A stretch of DNA of 64,000 nt. It comes from Larimichthys crocea. Taxonomy: Eukaryota > Chordata > Actinopteri > Sciaenidae. The first letter of the stretch is position 1. Every line of letters begins with the position of its first letter. Both the position numbers and the translations under genes were made by a program. Positions 1 to 12,238 of the stretch are shown piece by piece. Below the pieces are notes generated by a model. It made no database searches, was not told the DNA's origin, and saw only the letters and a list, made by a program, of their open reading frames with translations. Where the stretch lies: NCBI RefSeq assembly GCF_000972845.2, contig NC_040015.1, positions 5,553,611 through 5,617,610 of the forward strand, given 5' to 3'.

Positions 1-1490
1 AAGTGAACAATGAGTACCTCGTGCCAGGCACCCATACGACAACATTACACAAACAACATATACATAAACAACAATAAAAAAGACACTGACCTTAGGTCTC
101 CATAAAATGGCAGTACGGTACAATATAACATGTGGTATCTGTCGAACCATACTTCATTTGAACATCAATGGTTTAGAGTAAAAAGATAATTTATGTGCAA
201 CACTTTTAGAACCGTGTCTGGATGTAGCTTGACCTTAAAGGCATGGTAATGGTCATCGAAACATATGGTTTCCATAACTTTTCCACAGAGCAAAACAAAG
301 TCTCCTTAGAGCAATTGTTTTGTCTTACAAAACACAGGCATCTCACATGCTACCTCAGTACTATGAAGAAGTCACAAACGATACTCAGTAACCGTGATAT
401 TTTATCCATTGGCAGAAAACACACTGGTTGAAAACAGTTCCAAGTTTTTCGCAATTGCTGCACCTGTTTTAACTCATAAAGTGTCATCATTTTTCCTGAC
501 CTACAATTATCTTTCCTTGCTAAAAGATTCATGATACATTGCCATATAATTTTGATGCTTTTTGGCTATGTTGTTGTTTGTTTTAAAGCTTTTTAATTGT
601 TGCTTGAAGAAATTATGCTTGGCCTCGTAACGCATGCACCATGTATGCAAATTGGACCAATGTACTTATGCTACGAGGGTAATGTATCATGAAGTGGTGC
701 TTTGGCAAGAGATTTTTTTCAGGAAATAATTGCTTGAACAGCCGATGATGATTAATGATTAAATGTTTGAGGTATATGGTCATGCCTCTGACAGGACTGG
801 TGAAAATACATGTTAACAATATGTAGAAAGCAAAAGCCGGAGATGCCAGTGTTTATCATCTGTCTCGATCAAATCACCAAATATAAAGGCGTATTGCATA
901 CCAACAAGCACCCAAGATTGTAATGGCATTCAACCCCAAGTCATTACTGCCATCCATCAACTTATCTGTTGGCAGAGGTGGACGGTTTCGCTGCTGATTG
1001 AACCATAGTCATACGAAATTATCTACCAGCTATTTGTTCAGCACTTAGGAAGTTACCTGGAATGTACTTCAGAATCAGTTTCACCTCAAATGACCGACCC
1101 CTCTTTCATGCATTTATCTACAGAGAGTTGTTGGCTGTCTTGAAAACTCCAGTGAATTCAACAGACAGCTGTGTTTCACACGACCTGAGCCGCCTAGGAT
1201 CTGTTTGTACAGTCTGACATGTTGTGCATGCGCATCAACAGTTCTTAAACAACTTCTGGATTTCTCTTCAACAATATACAGTTTGAAACAGTGTTTCTCA
1301 AGGAGACAGAAACGACGCAGTATCGCGCCCCAATGACCTACAAAGCCAAATAGACCATGCAAACCAAGATTGTCGCCAGTGACTTGAACTACAGTACCAT
1401 GAATTTTATGTTCAAAAGTTGGAATTTGATCCCTCTGCTCAAAGCCTTTCAGATCATTATAAAGTGGTTCAAGTATCAAATAAAAACTAT
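1..1490 (-). repeat. 1.49-kb repeat, copy A (inverted)
   Basis: Copy A is the reverse complement of copy B (1491-2978) along its whole length, apart from scattered substitutions and 1-2 bp indels. The axis lies between 1490 and 1491 inside AAAAACTATATAGTTTTT, so there is no spacer. The unit is AT-rich. It carries a short open frame (60 codons) that is the same in all copies, but this is expected from DNA identity and is not evidence of coding. I do not recognise the family. It could be a satellite monomer or an unclassified element. The window starts exactly at the unit end, so the array may continue to the left. Confidence 0.85.
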
Positions 1491-2978
1491 ATAGTTTTTA
1501 TTTGAATACTTGAACCACTTATTAATGATCTGAAAGGCTTGAACGAGGGATCAAATTCCAACTTTTGAACATAAAATTCATGGTACTGTAGTTCAAGTCA
1601 CTGGCGCAATCTTGGTTTGCATGGTCTATTTGGCTTTGTAGGTCATTGGGGCGCGATACTGCGGTCGTTTCTGTCTCCTTGAGAAACACTGTTTTCAACT
1701 GTATATTGTTGAAGATGAATCCAGAGTTGTTTTAAGAACTGTTGTGCGCATGCACAACATGTCAGACTGTACAAACAGATCCTAGGCGGCTCAGGTACGT
1801 GTGAAAACACAGCTGTCTGTTGAATTCACTGGAGTTTTCAAGACAGCCAACAACTCTCTGTAGATATAATGCATGAGAAGGGGGTCGGTCATTTGAGGTG
1901 AAACTGATTCTGAAGTACATTACAGGTAACTTCCTAAGTGCTGAACAAATAGCTGGTAATTACATTTCGTATGACTATGGTTCAATCAGCAGCGAAACCG
2001 TCCACCTCTGCCAAACAGATAATGATGGATGGCAGTAATGACTTGGGGTTGAATGCCATTACAATCTTGGGTGCTTGTTGGTATGCAATACGCCTTTATA
2101 TTTGGTGATTTGATCGAGACAGATGATAAACACTGGCATCTCCGGCTTTTGCTTTCTACATATTGTTAACATGTATTTTCACCAGTCTGTCAGAGGCATG
2201 ACCATATACCTCAAACATTTAATCATTAATCATCATCGGCTGTTCAAGCAATTATTTCCTGAAAAAAATCTCTTGCCAAAGCACCACTTCATGATACATT
2301 ACCCTCGTAGCATAAGTACATTGGTCCAATTTGCATACATGGTGCATGCGTTACGAGGCCAAGCATAATTTCTTCAAGCAACAATTAAAAAGCTTTAAAA
2401 CAAACAACAACATAGCCAAAAAGCATCAAAATTATATGGCAATGTATCATGAATCTTTTAGCAAGGAAAGATAATTGTAGGTCAGGAAAAATGATGACAC
2501 TTTATGAGTTAAAACAGGTGCAGCAATTGCGAAAAACTTGGAACTGTTTTCAACCAGTGTGTTTTCTGCCAATGGATAAAATATCACGGTTACTGAGTAT
2601 CGTTTGTGACTTCTTCATAGTACTGAGGTAGCATGTGAGATGCCTGTGTTTTGTAAGACAAAACAATTGCTCTAAGAGACTTTGTTTTGCTCTGTGGAAA
2701 AGTATGGAAACCATATGTTTCGATGACCATTACCATGCCTTTAAGGTCAAGCTACATCCAGACACGGTTCTAAAAGTGTTGCACATAAATTATCTTTTTA
2801 CTCTAAACCATTGATGTTCAAATGAAGTATGGTTCGACAGATACCACATGTTATATTGTACCGTACTGCCATTTTATGGAGACCTAAGGTCAGTGTCTTT
2901 TTTATTGTTGTTTATGTATATGTTGTTTGTGTAATGTTGTCGTATGGGTGCCTGGCACGAGGTACTCATTGTTCACTT
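1491..2978 (+). repeat. 1.49-kb repeat, copy B
   Basis: Plus-oriented copy. It begins ATAGTTTTTATTTGA and ends GGTACTCATTGTTCACTT. It forms the right arm of the palindrome with copy A and is followed directly by copy C in the same orientation with no linker, which is the behaviour of a tandem satellite. Confidence 0.85.
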
Positions 2979-4465
2979 ATAGTTTTTATTTGATACTTGA
3001 ACCACTTATTAATGATCTGAAAGGCTTGAGACGAGGGATCAAATTCCAACTTTTGAACATAAAATTCATGGTACTGTAGTTCAGTCACTGGCGCAATCTT
3101 GGTTTGCATGGTCTATTTGGCTTTGTAGGTCATTGGGGCGCGATACTGCGTCGTTTCTGTCTCCTTGAGAAACACTGTTTCAACTGTATATTGTGAAGAG
3201 AAATCCAGAGTTGTTTAAGAACTGTTGTGCGCATGCACAACAATGTCAGACTGTACAAACAGATCCTAGGCGGCTCAGGTCGTGTGAAACACAGCTGTCT
3301 GTTGAATTCACTGGAGTATTTCAAGACAGCCAACAACTTCTCTGTAGATATAATGCATGAAAGGGGGTCGGTCAGTTTGAGGTGAAACTGATTCTGAAGT
3401 ACATTCACAGGTAACTTCCTAAGTGCTGAACAAATAGCTGGTAATTAATTCGTATGACTATGGTTTCAATCAGCAGCGAAACCGTCCACCTCTGCCAAAC
3501 AGATAATGATGGATGGCAGTAATGACTTGGGGTTGAATGCCATACAATCTTGGGTGCTTGTTGGTATGCAATACGCCTTTATATTTGGTGATTTGATCGA
3601 GACAGATGATAAACACTGGCATCTCCGGCTTTTGCTTTCTACATATTGTTAACATGTATTTTCACCAGTCCTGTCAGAGGCATGACCATATACCTCAAAC
3701 ATTTAATCATTAATCATCATCGGCTGTTCAAGCAATTATTTCCTGAAAAAAATCTCTTGCCAAAGCACCACTTCATGATACATTACCCTCGTAGCATAAG
3801 TACATTGGTCCAATTTGCATACATGGTGCATGCGTTACGAGGCCAAGCATAATTTCTTCAAGCAACAATTAAAAAGCTTTAAAACAAACAACAACATAGC
3901 CAAAAAGCATTCAAAATTATATGGCAATGTATCATGAATCTTTTAGCAAGGAAAGATAATTGTAGGTCAGGAAAAATGATGACACTTTATGAGTTAAAAC
4001 AGGTGCAGCAATTGCGAAAAACTTGGAACTGTTTTCAACCAGTGTGTTTTCTGCCAATGGATAAAATATCACGGTTACTGAGTATCGTTTGTGACTTCTT
4101 CATAGTACTGAGGTAGCATGTGAGATGCCTGTGTTTTGTAAGACAAAACAATTGCTCTAAAGGAGACTTGTTTTTGCTCTGTGGAAAATGATGGAAACCA
4201 TATGTTTCGATGACCATTACCATGCCTTTAAGGTCAAGCTACATCCAGACACGGTTCTAAAAGTGTTGCACATAAATTATCTTTTTACTCTAAACCATTG
4301 ATGTTCAAATGAAGTATGGTTCGACAGATACCACATGTTATATTGTACCGTACTGCCATTTTATGGAGACCTAAGGTCAGTGTCTTTTTTATTGTTGTTT
4401 ATGTATATGTTGTTTGTGTAATGTTGTCGTATGGGTGCCTGGCACGAGGTACTCATTGTTCACTT
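2979..4465 (+). repeat. 1.49-kb repeat, copy C
   Basis: Direct repeat of copy B with the same two ends. It differs by small indels (for example about 3165-3330 against 1655-1830). At 4465 the repeat stops and LINE ORF1 sequence starts, so this is either a LINE 5' truncation point or a recombination junction. Confidence 0.85.
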
Positions 4466-5178
4466 GAGATGCTTTGAGTGTGGGGACGTGGGACATAAAT
4501 GGTTTGCGTGTCCGCACAAACAGCAGGTGGATGGGGCCGGCGCTGGGCCCACGGTGGTGGATGCCGCCGCTCCCGGTGTCGCGGTGGCAAGTGCCGCCGC
4601 CCCCGGTGCCGCGGTGGCAGGCACTGTGTCCTGCGCGGCGGGCGGTGTCTCGGAGATGGATTGCGGTGTTGTGGCAGCAGAAACTAGTGGTGCTAGCTCA
4701 CATCGTGCTCATGAAAGACAGGGACAGAAGCAGCTGCTGACTGCACAGACTGTGAGCAGAGCTCAGTCTGCAGTCAGTGAAGTGCAGTCACAGTCAGCAG
4801 GGAATGTGGAGGAAACAGCTTCCACTAGTGCGCTGTGCAGTGGACAGTCTGTGAACAGCCAGGCTTCACATGAGGAGGACTTGTCAGAGCCAGAGTCAGA
4901 CACAGTCTCTGTTGGTGACTTCTCTACCAGGAGCACTGAACTCTATTCTTTAGAGGAGATCAACCAGTTTCTGGATGAAACATATAAAATATAAAAAGTC
5001 TGTAAAAGTGAGTGACTACTTCAATGACACTGACGAGTTTGTAAAATCTGTCAGCATACTGAAGAGACTGGTTGGGTTTGACCTCCTTGATGAGAAGAAA
5101 CGGTTCCGTCTAAAAAAGCACATGACATCTTTGAGAAAGGCAGCACAGAGTAGACCTGTTAGAAGAACCAGGAAGTAA
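4466..5178 (+). pseudogene. LINE ORF1 C-terminal part with CCHC zinc knuckle
   Basis: The reading frame running to 4994 starts with a zinc knuckle (CFECGDVGHKWFACP, C-x2-C-x4-H-x4-C) just right of the satellite boundary. A low-complexity Ala/Gly/Val region and a Ser/Glu-rich stretch follow. The final part continues in another frame at 4975-5178 with a basic tail, so there is a frameshift near 4980. In Tx1 LINEs, ORF1 is a nucleic-acid-binding protein and the knuckle lies near its C-terminal half. Everything upstream is absent here. ORF2 follows a few bases after the stop, the usual compact arrangement. Confidence 0.7.
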
Positions 5179-5183
5179 ACATC

Positions 5184-8100
5184 ATGCATCATCACAAGGT
5201 GTCTCTCTCTTCTTACTGCGCTCTGTTTGTTCCAGCTTGTCTGCTTCTCTTTTCTGTCCTCTCCATGCCGAGCCTAAAAACAGGGTCTTTAAACATCAAC
5301 GGGGGGAGAGACAGGCTCAAGACGGCTCTAATCTCTGAGGTCGCTGCTCAAAAAAGACTTGATGTGCTGTTTTTACAAGAAACACACACTACTGCAGCAG
5401 ATGAGGTAGATTGGGGTTTATGGTGGGAGGGTTCAGTCTTCCTCAGCCATGGCACCAATTTCAGCGCAGGAGTAGCTGTCTTGTTTAAAGAAACCGCAAA
5501 TGTAACAATCCTATCTTCTGCTGAGATTGTGAAGGGTCGGCTAATGATCGTCAGGGCAGAAATAGAGAGCCGTTTATTTTGCTTTGTGAGCTTATAAGGG
5601 AAGAGAGAGAGTAGGATTTTTTAACCTGCTAAAAAATGAACTGAAGAATCATCTTCAAGATCAGCTCATCATTGGTGGTGATTTTAACTGTACCTTAGAT
5701 TTTACTGTAGACAGGACAAGCGAGGAACCCCACCCACAGTCAAGTCAGAGCGTTTGCAGCACCATTACATGTTTGGACTTACTGGACACATGGACAGTCA
5801 AACATCCACAGTCCAGACAGTATACATGGGTCAGGATGAACAACAACAGAATCAGTGCAGCTAGACTGGACAGGATATACATTTCTAAAGTTCTTAGTTC
5901 CAGACTAGTGCAGAGCAACATCAGCCCAGTTGGTTTCACTGACCACCATTTGGTCAGTGCAGACTTAATGATTATACCAGGTGAGAAGATCAGGTCTTAC
6001 TGGCCATTTAACAACAAACTCCTGCAGGACAGCAGCTTTTGTAAAAGTTTTGAACATTTCTGGCAGCAGTGGAAAATCTAGAAACCTGATTTTAGTTCTT
6101 TGAAGATATGGTGGGAGGTTGGAAAAGCACAGATTCATGCTTTTTGCCAGCAGTACACCTCCCATTCCACTGCTAGTATTAAGGCAGCTGAGATCTTGAA
6201 GACAGTATTAAGATCATTGAGGAGAGTGCACATAGCAATTCTGATCCTGCTGTTGGTGATCTGCTTCGGGAGAAGAGGTTGGCCTTAAGCTCCTTCCTGC
6301 AGGAGAGAGTGAAGGGAGCTCTCGTCAGGTCTCGGTTCCTCCATCTAAAGGACATGGATGGCCCAAGCTCTTTCTTCTTTAATCTGGAGAGGTCTGTGAC
6401 ACAGAAGAGGCAAATGGTTTGCCTTGAACTTCCAGGGGGCAGAATTACCACCAGTCCTGGGGAGATGAGGAGCCACGCTATAGACTTCTACACTGACCTG
6501 TTTGGGGCGGAGGAGTGTAACATGGAGTGTCGTGAGGAGCTTCTGGAAGGGCTTCCACAGCTCAGTCCAGAAGAGAGGGCTGCTTTGGACTGCCAGTTGA
6601 CTTTGGAGGAACTGACGGTGGCAGTGAACCAGATGACGTTGGGACAGGCACCAGGGATTGACGGCCTCTCCACTGACTTTTACAAGCAATTCTGGAGTTT
6701 TCTTGGACCTGACCTTCATCTTATGTTGCAGGAGTGCTACAGGACAGGATCCCTTCCTGTTTCTTGTCAGAGAGCAGTGCCTTCCTTGCTGCCCAAGAAA
6801 GGAAACCTGGCCTTACTTAATACATGGAGGCCGGTTGCCCTACTCTGTACAGACTATAAGATTATTTCAAGAGTTTTATCAAACAGACTTAAGGACATCC
6901 TTGAAATAATTGTGGACTATGACCAGACTTACTGTGTTCCGGACAGGACCATTATGGACAATATCTTTCTTGTGCATGATGTTATTGAAATGTCTAAATG
7001 TTGTTACACTGATTTTGGTATTGTTTCTTTGGAGCAGGAGAAAGCTTTTGACAGGTTTTTGGGGACTGAGGGCTTTCAAGCTAAGAACTGGGAGGGAGTG
7101 AAGGAGAAAGTGTGCGCCCGGTTGTCTAAATGGAAATGGTCATATAGGGGAAGAGTTCTGGTTGCCAATAATCTGGTTGCCTCGACTCTTTGGCATAGAC
7201 TTACTGCTCTAACACCACCAAGAGGCCTAGTGGAAGACATTCAGAGAGCCATACTGGATTTTTTCTGGTCTGGGAAACACTGGGTCTGGGCAGCTGTTCT
7301 TCACCTGCTTGTGGGCAAGATCTCATCAGCATCCAGTCCAAAATCGCCTCATTCAGACTTCGGACTGCACAGAAACTGTTGTACAACTGTGGCCCTGGAT
7401 GGTGTGACACAGCCCGGCTGCTGCTAAGGAGAGCTGGGAGGCTGGGTTACAATAAACAGCTTTTTCTCCTGTGCCTCAGAGACGTGGATCTCACTGAGTT
7501 GACGTCATTTTACAGCTCTGTGTTGCAGGCATGGCAGATTTTCCGGGTTGCTCATGAGGAAAGCGAGACTCCAGGCATGTGGCTGTTTGAGGAGCAGTTG
7601 TTTTTTAACAACTTTTTAAGGGCCCAAACACTGCTGTCTGCCAGTTTTAAAGTCAGCCTTAGAGAGGCTGGCTGCACCAAACTAGGCCACCTGATGAGGA
7701 TGACGGCAGGCTCTGTAGACACTCTAAGGGAGAGAAGTAACATCACCTCTAAAAGACTGATCAGCAGAGTGGTGGAGGAAGTCTGCGCCGCCCTGCCTCC
7801 ATCCCACAGAGCGTTTGTTAAGAACCCGGCATTATGTGACCAGTGGAGTGAAGAGGGTGAGTACAGCTTTCCCTCTTTATCTATTACTCCAGCTGTGGGT
7901 GAGTGGCAGAAGGGAGGTGGTCAGCTGTTGTCCTTCTCAACTCCTTACTTGGACAAGTTTCAGGATGCAGGGAAGAAGGAGGTCTATCAGAGCTGCGTGA
8001 AGGTTCTGAACCTGTGCTCCTGCGCTGGGACAAATGAGTCAAGGTGGTCTGGGTTTTTTGGTCCAGATATTTCCCTGAAAGGCAGCTGGCGGTCCCTGTA

Positions 8101-8614
8101 CAAGCTGCCTGTTGAAAAATGGGCAGCAGACCTCCATTAGAGGATTGTACATGGGGCAATAGCTACGAACAGATACAGGGCGCATATGGATCCAGAGCTA
8201 GGGGAGGAGTGTGTCTTTTGCTCTCAGGCTGAGACCCTAGAACATTTTTTTGTTTGCTGTCCTCGATTGGTGGCTCTTCTCCAGCTTTTAAAAAAGTGGT
8301 TTCAGGGTTTCTCTTTTGGTTTATTTATCTTTGGTCTAAAATACTGTGCTAAAAGAAAAGCTGTGCATACACTGATGAACTTTTTATCTGCTACTGCAAA
8401 GCTGGCCATTTCGCTGACACGTAGGAACTGGACTCAGGGCGACGTCAGTGTGCAGCTGGTGCCGGTTCTGGAGGGGCTGCTGAAGACCCATCTGAGGGTG
8501 GAGCATGCATATTATCATATGATGGACAAAAGTCAGGCTTTCAGTTGCATATGGGCTGTTGGGGGTGTTTTGTGCTCTGTGGGGGAAGATGGGGAGCTGA
8601 CTGTTAACTTTTGA
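5184..8614 (+). pseudogene. LINE ORF2: endonuclease / reverse transcriptase, broken
   Basis: An endonuclease core is readable at 5270-6080 in two frames: a QETH motif near 5380, GGDFNC near 5675, ARLDRIY near 5860 and DHHLV near 5940. RT fingers lie at 6279-7060 (APGIDGLSTDFYKQFW, then WRPVALLCTDYKI). The frame runs straight from EKAFDR (about 7040) into FLGTEGFQ and KNWEGVKEKVCARLSKW, sequence that normally lies after the palm, so the block with the YADD catalytic site is missing. Connection and C-terminal parts follow at 7379-8140 and 8186-8614, the latter with CVFCSQAETLEHFFVCCP. Frameshifts occur near 5595, 6080 and 7400, and a stop near 8140. It cannot encode an active enzyme. Confidence 0.8.
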
Positions 8615-8640
8615 AGGTTTTGGGGTTTTTGACTTGAACT

Positions 8641-9300
8641 GATAATGTGAACTGACCTGGTTTCTTCTTGGGAGAAGTAGTGTGGGGAGCTGGGTGAGGA
8701 GAGGCAATGTGAACTGGAGAAGGGGGAGTAAGGTTAGGGTCAGGATAAGTGGGAATGGGATGGGTACTAGGAAGAGGGGAAGGTGGGAGTGGGGTTAAGA
8801 TTAGGGAAGGAAGAATGGGGGGAGGTAGTGGGGTTAGGATAAGGGTAAGTTAGGGTGGCAGGGGTACTAGGAAGCGAGGGAGTGGTGGAAAGGGGGTCGG
8901 AGGCGAGGTTAAGATTAGGGGCGGGAGGACAGGGAGAGGGAATCGGGTTAGGGTGAGTGGGAGAGGAAAAAAGGTTGAGGTTTGGGAGAGGGATGGAGGG
9001 AGGCGTAGGGAGCGGGAGAGTCGGAGGTTGAGGTGGGAGAGTAACGAGGAAGAGGAGGAGTAGCCAGTGGGAGAGAGCGGGAGGTAGAGGGGGGAGAGAA
9101 GCGAGGGAGGGGAGGATCAGTTGGTTTTTGGAGGGGTGGGAAGTCATGGGGGAAGAGCCGGGCTGGTGGCATGATGTCCTCCGTCCGTGGACCCCTAGTG
9201 AGGAGGTCCCTCAGGGTTTCGATGGAGGACGCCGTGAGTTCCTGTATCTTGCTCTCCCCCACTGAACTGCCTTGTCAAAAGAAGCTAGTGCAGAAAACCT
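8641..9300. repeat. G-rich degenerate TTAGGG-like tract
   Basis: This stretch is strongly purine/G-rich on the plus strand and full of imperfect GTTAGGGT and GGGTTAGGAT words. Long open frames on the minus strand are Pro/Leu/Ser-rich translations of this repeat and are not considered genes. No promoter, RNA gene or coding sequence was recognised. Confidence 0.6.
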
Positions 9301-9493
9301 GTTTCTGAGTGTTATTGTCATGGTTCAATCGCCGTGGAGCCGGAAGGGAATCCCAGCTGATATAAAATACTTCCACAGAAAGATGTTATACAAAATGTCT
9401 GCCACCTCCCCATTCAGTGGGAGGCCACCTGCAAATAAAAAGGGTTAAAATTTTGCCCGAAGAGAAATAAAAGGTAAATTTAAAAATCCCTGT

Positions 9494-9496
<3 letters not shown>

Positions 9497-9547
<51 letters not shown>
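9497..9547. repeat. (GA)n microsatellite
   Basis: About 25 uninterrupted GA dinucleotides. The flanking sequence (9300-9490 and 9550-9785) holds no recognised gene. Confidence 0.98.
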
Positions 9548-9551
<4 letters not shown>

Positions 9552-9785
9552 AAGGGATGAAAATAAAATAAAAAATGGTAAATCACCTTTCCCTATGTGG
9601 AGAAGGAATAAAAGGTAAAGGTACTTCGTTAAGAACAGGGAAAAACACAGAGGCCTAGTGGTCTTTAGGCCTTCCACCTCCCAACTAGAGTTGGACTATG
9701 TGGCTCCCTCCATTACCGCATTGGTGTTTTGGTTAAAACAGAAAAGAGTTCAGTCTTTAAAAAGCAAGGGTTCCATGTCCTCGGT

Positions 9786-9970
9786 GAGTAGATCATCGCC
9801 CCTGATGATAGGGTTAGGAGTTAGGGTTAGGTTAAGGGGTAAATAAGGTAATCATTGCCCCTGATGAGGGTTAGGTTGAGGGGTAAATAACGTAATCATG
9901 GCCCCTGATGATAGGGTTAGGGTTAAGGTTAGGGGTTAGGGTTAGGTTAAGGGGGAAATGAGGGAGAAAT
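9786..9970 (+). repeat. Telomere-like minisatellite, block 1
   Basis: Three units of the GGTTAGG / AAGGGGTAAATAAGGTAATCAT / GCCCCTGATGA pattern. Each combines TTAGGG-like words with a hairpin-capable ATCAT...ATGAT core. The same unit occurs at 12590-13170, 19607-19760 and 40975-41240. Confidence 0.9.
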
Positions 9971-9983
9971 GAAGAGGATTATT

Positions 9984-10272
9984 TTAAATGTCATTGAGTC
10001 CATATGGAATTGTTGTTCTGAGTTTATGTATCCAAATTTTTTTTGTTCTTTTTCTTTGTCTTGTGGTCCAATGATCATTGTATTCTAGGCCGGATATGAT
10101 AAGGTGAGTGGAGGGGTGAGTTTGAAAATGTTGGACAAGAGGAGTGGTGGGTTGGCCTTTATTGATATTGTATAAATGTTGTGATAAGCGGGTGTGGACA
10201 GAATGTTTTGTTTCTCCTATGTAGTGTTTATGGCAGAGTGTGCAGGTGATAATATAGACTATGTTAGTTGTG
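9984..10272 (-). pseudogene. PLE-1 GIY-YIG endonuclease domain
   Basis: Translation shows IVYIITCTLCHKHYIGET followed by a conserved Arg/His-rich helix and ends in a WI-x-KLRT-x2-PYGLND block at a stop (9984-9986). These are the GIY-YIG nuclease core and C-terminal signature of Penelope-like elements, where the domain nicks target DNA for integration. It is in a different frame from the RT ORF that ends at 10264, so a frameshift separates them. Confidence 0.75.
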
Positions 10273-11178
10273 TTGATGGAGGCTTGGCCTATAGTGGGAG
10301 GGGGATACAGACCCTGATTCGGGTAGGGGAAAAGGCTGGGGGTTAGGTTCAGGAAAGGGGGATGGTAGGTGGTTAGGAAGAGGATACAAACCCTGGTTCG
10401 GGTGGGGGGATTGGGTTTTGGGATAAGAGGTAGAGGAAGAATACAGAGTCTGGTTGGGCTGGGGGGTGTTGGAGGATGATATTGAGTTCGGTTGGGTTAG
10501 GCTGACATTCTGAAGTGGGTGGATAGGAGGAAGAGAGGAGGAGCGAGTGGGAGCGAGAGATGCCAGGGTAGTGTTTTTTATGGTCCGGAGGAAGCGTTTA
10601 GAGTAGCCCCTGGTTCTGAGGCTGTGGAAAAGAGTTTTGGTAGCGGTGTGAAAATCTTTTACATTGGAACAGATGCGGTAGAAGTGCATGAGTTGTGATT
10701 TGATTATACCTTTGAATGTGTGTTTTGGATGGTAGCTTGATTTGTGTAGTAAGGCATGAGTGTCAGTGGGTTTGAAGTAAACTTTGGTTTGTAATGTCTT
10801 TTCGTTATTGTTGGAGGGGCCAAAGAAGGTTGTGGTGTCTAGGAAGTTGATTTCTGTTGTGTTTATAGTGTATTTGATCGATATGGAGGAATGGTGGTTG
10901 TTCAGGATATTTATGAATTCTGTGAATTTTGAGGGGTCGTGAGGCCAAATTCCAAAAATATCATCTAAGAATCTGAGGTAAAGTGTAGGTTGTAGGGGGC
11001 ATTTTGCTAAGGCTTCTCGCTCCCACTCGCTCATATATAAATTAGCATATGATGGGGCGAACCGTTGACCCATTGCTGTACCGTGTGTTTGATAGTAGAA
11101 TTGATTGTTGAAGAGGACGTCATTATTAGTAAGGGTTAGGGTTTCTACTAAAGATGGTGCGAATGGTCTGTAATGCAA
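10264..11178 (-). pseudogene. PLE-1 reverse transcriptase core
   Basis: This 304-codon open frame holds the PLE RT motifs GTAMGQRFAPSYANLYM (residues about 33-49), RFLDDIFGIW with an intact catalytic Asp pair (about 69-78), NHHSSI and INFLDT. A Pro/Ser-rich tail produced by repeats follows. The N-terminal half of the RT lies upstream in the same orientation but is split by stops. It would polymerise element cDNA at the nicked target. The catalytic loop is intact but the full-length ORF is not, so it is a relic. Confidence 0.82.
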
Positions 11179-12238
11179 TGTCGGTGTTGATGTTGGTGTA
11201 AAGGCTGTCTATATCTATTGTAAAGAGAAGTGATTGTGGGGGGACTGTTATAGAGCAGCTTTTGTCAATAAAATGATAGGTATCTTTGATGTAACTTGGT
11301 TGTTGGATGGAGAGAGGTCCTAGGAAGTGTTCGATGTATTGAGATATGTGGTAGGTGGAGCTGTTACAGTCTGAAACTATGGGCCTGCCGGGGGTAACTT
11401 CAAAGGGGATAGTCCAGGTGTGGGGTTCTTTATGGATTTTGGGGAGGAGGTAAAAGTATCGGGCCGTGGGTGGTCTGGTCCTGAGAGGAAGTTTTTTTGT
11501 TTTGCATTAATGTATTTTTTGTGATACAGGTTTGTCTTGTGTCTGGGGTTGAATTGTGTCTTCTAGTTTTTTGTAGTAGATGGTGTTGTTGAGTTGTCTA
11601 TTAGCTTCTAATAAATAATGCTGACGGTCCATGATGACAATTTTAGAGCCTTTGTCTGCAGGTTTGAAGATGATGTTTTGGGTTTTTATTTAAATCGGTA
11701 AGGGCCCTACGTTCGGGCCCCGACAGGTTATCTGGAGTGTCTGTGGGGGGCCGGAAATGTTGTAGGGCCCTTTTGTTTTGGTTAATAAATTGTTTGGTTA
11801 TGGGGTGGAGTTGATCTGGGGGTGGTTCCCAATGAGAGGGGTGGGTGAATATTGTGTGTTGTCGATCAGGTCTAAAATGAAAGTGGTCAATGATTTTAAT
11901 TCTTCTATGGAGGTTATGTAAGTCCTTTTGTAGTTCCTCCCGGTCGAGGTTGGTGGGTCGTGGAATGAATGATAGGCCTTTCTCTAGTAGTTTTCGTTGT
12001 GGTGTGGTGGGTGTGAATAACGTGGCCAGATTGAGAATGTTAGATGAGGAGTTCCAGTCTATGTCCTGAGGGGTGTGTGTCGGTAGTGCATGTGTATGTG
12101 TGTCCGGGTTGACTTTGGGTGTTAGTGTAAATTTAGCTGTTGCATCCAGTTTTGGAAGATTGATTTTGCTGTGGAGGGTGTCCAGTGGATGTTGTCTGTT
12201 TCTGTGGTAAAAGTGTCGTGCGGTATTTCAAAGTATTT

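Larger units (their letters stand above)
4466..8640 (+). mobile_element. Tx1-like non-LTR retrotransposon (LINE), 5'-truncated and internally deleted
   Basis: The segment shows, in order, the C-terminal end of an ORF1 with a CCHC zinc knuckle, an AP-type endonuclease, reverse transcriptase fingers, the region after the RT palm, and a Cys/His-rich C-terminus. This order and the wording of the RT motifs (WRPVALL, EKAFDR, YRGRVLVANNLVAS) are typical of Tx1-clade LINEs of fish and frogs. The 5' end is missing, several frameshifts are present and the RT palm is deleted, so the copy is dead. No clear poly(A) tail or target duplication was found. The right edge is placed where coding similarity stops. 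Confidence 0.8.

Noticed and set aside
2449..2631. Conserved 60-residue protein in the satellite
   Set aside because: Identity in all copies follows from DNA identity; no domain, no start context and no codon-level signature.
4437..4450. cDNA library adaptor (GGCACGAG) as cloning contamination
   Set aside because: The word is present in every copy of the 1.49-kb repeat, so it is part of the repeat.
8767..9262. Pro/Ser/Leu-rich proteins on the minus strand
   Set aside because: They are translations of a G-rich repeat with no start context, domain or conservation.
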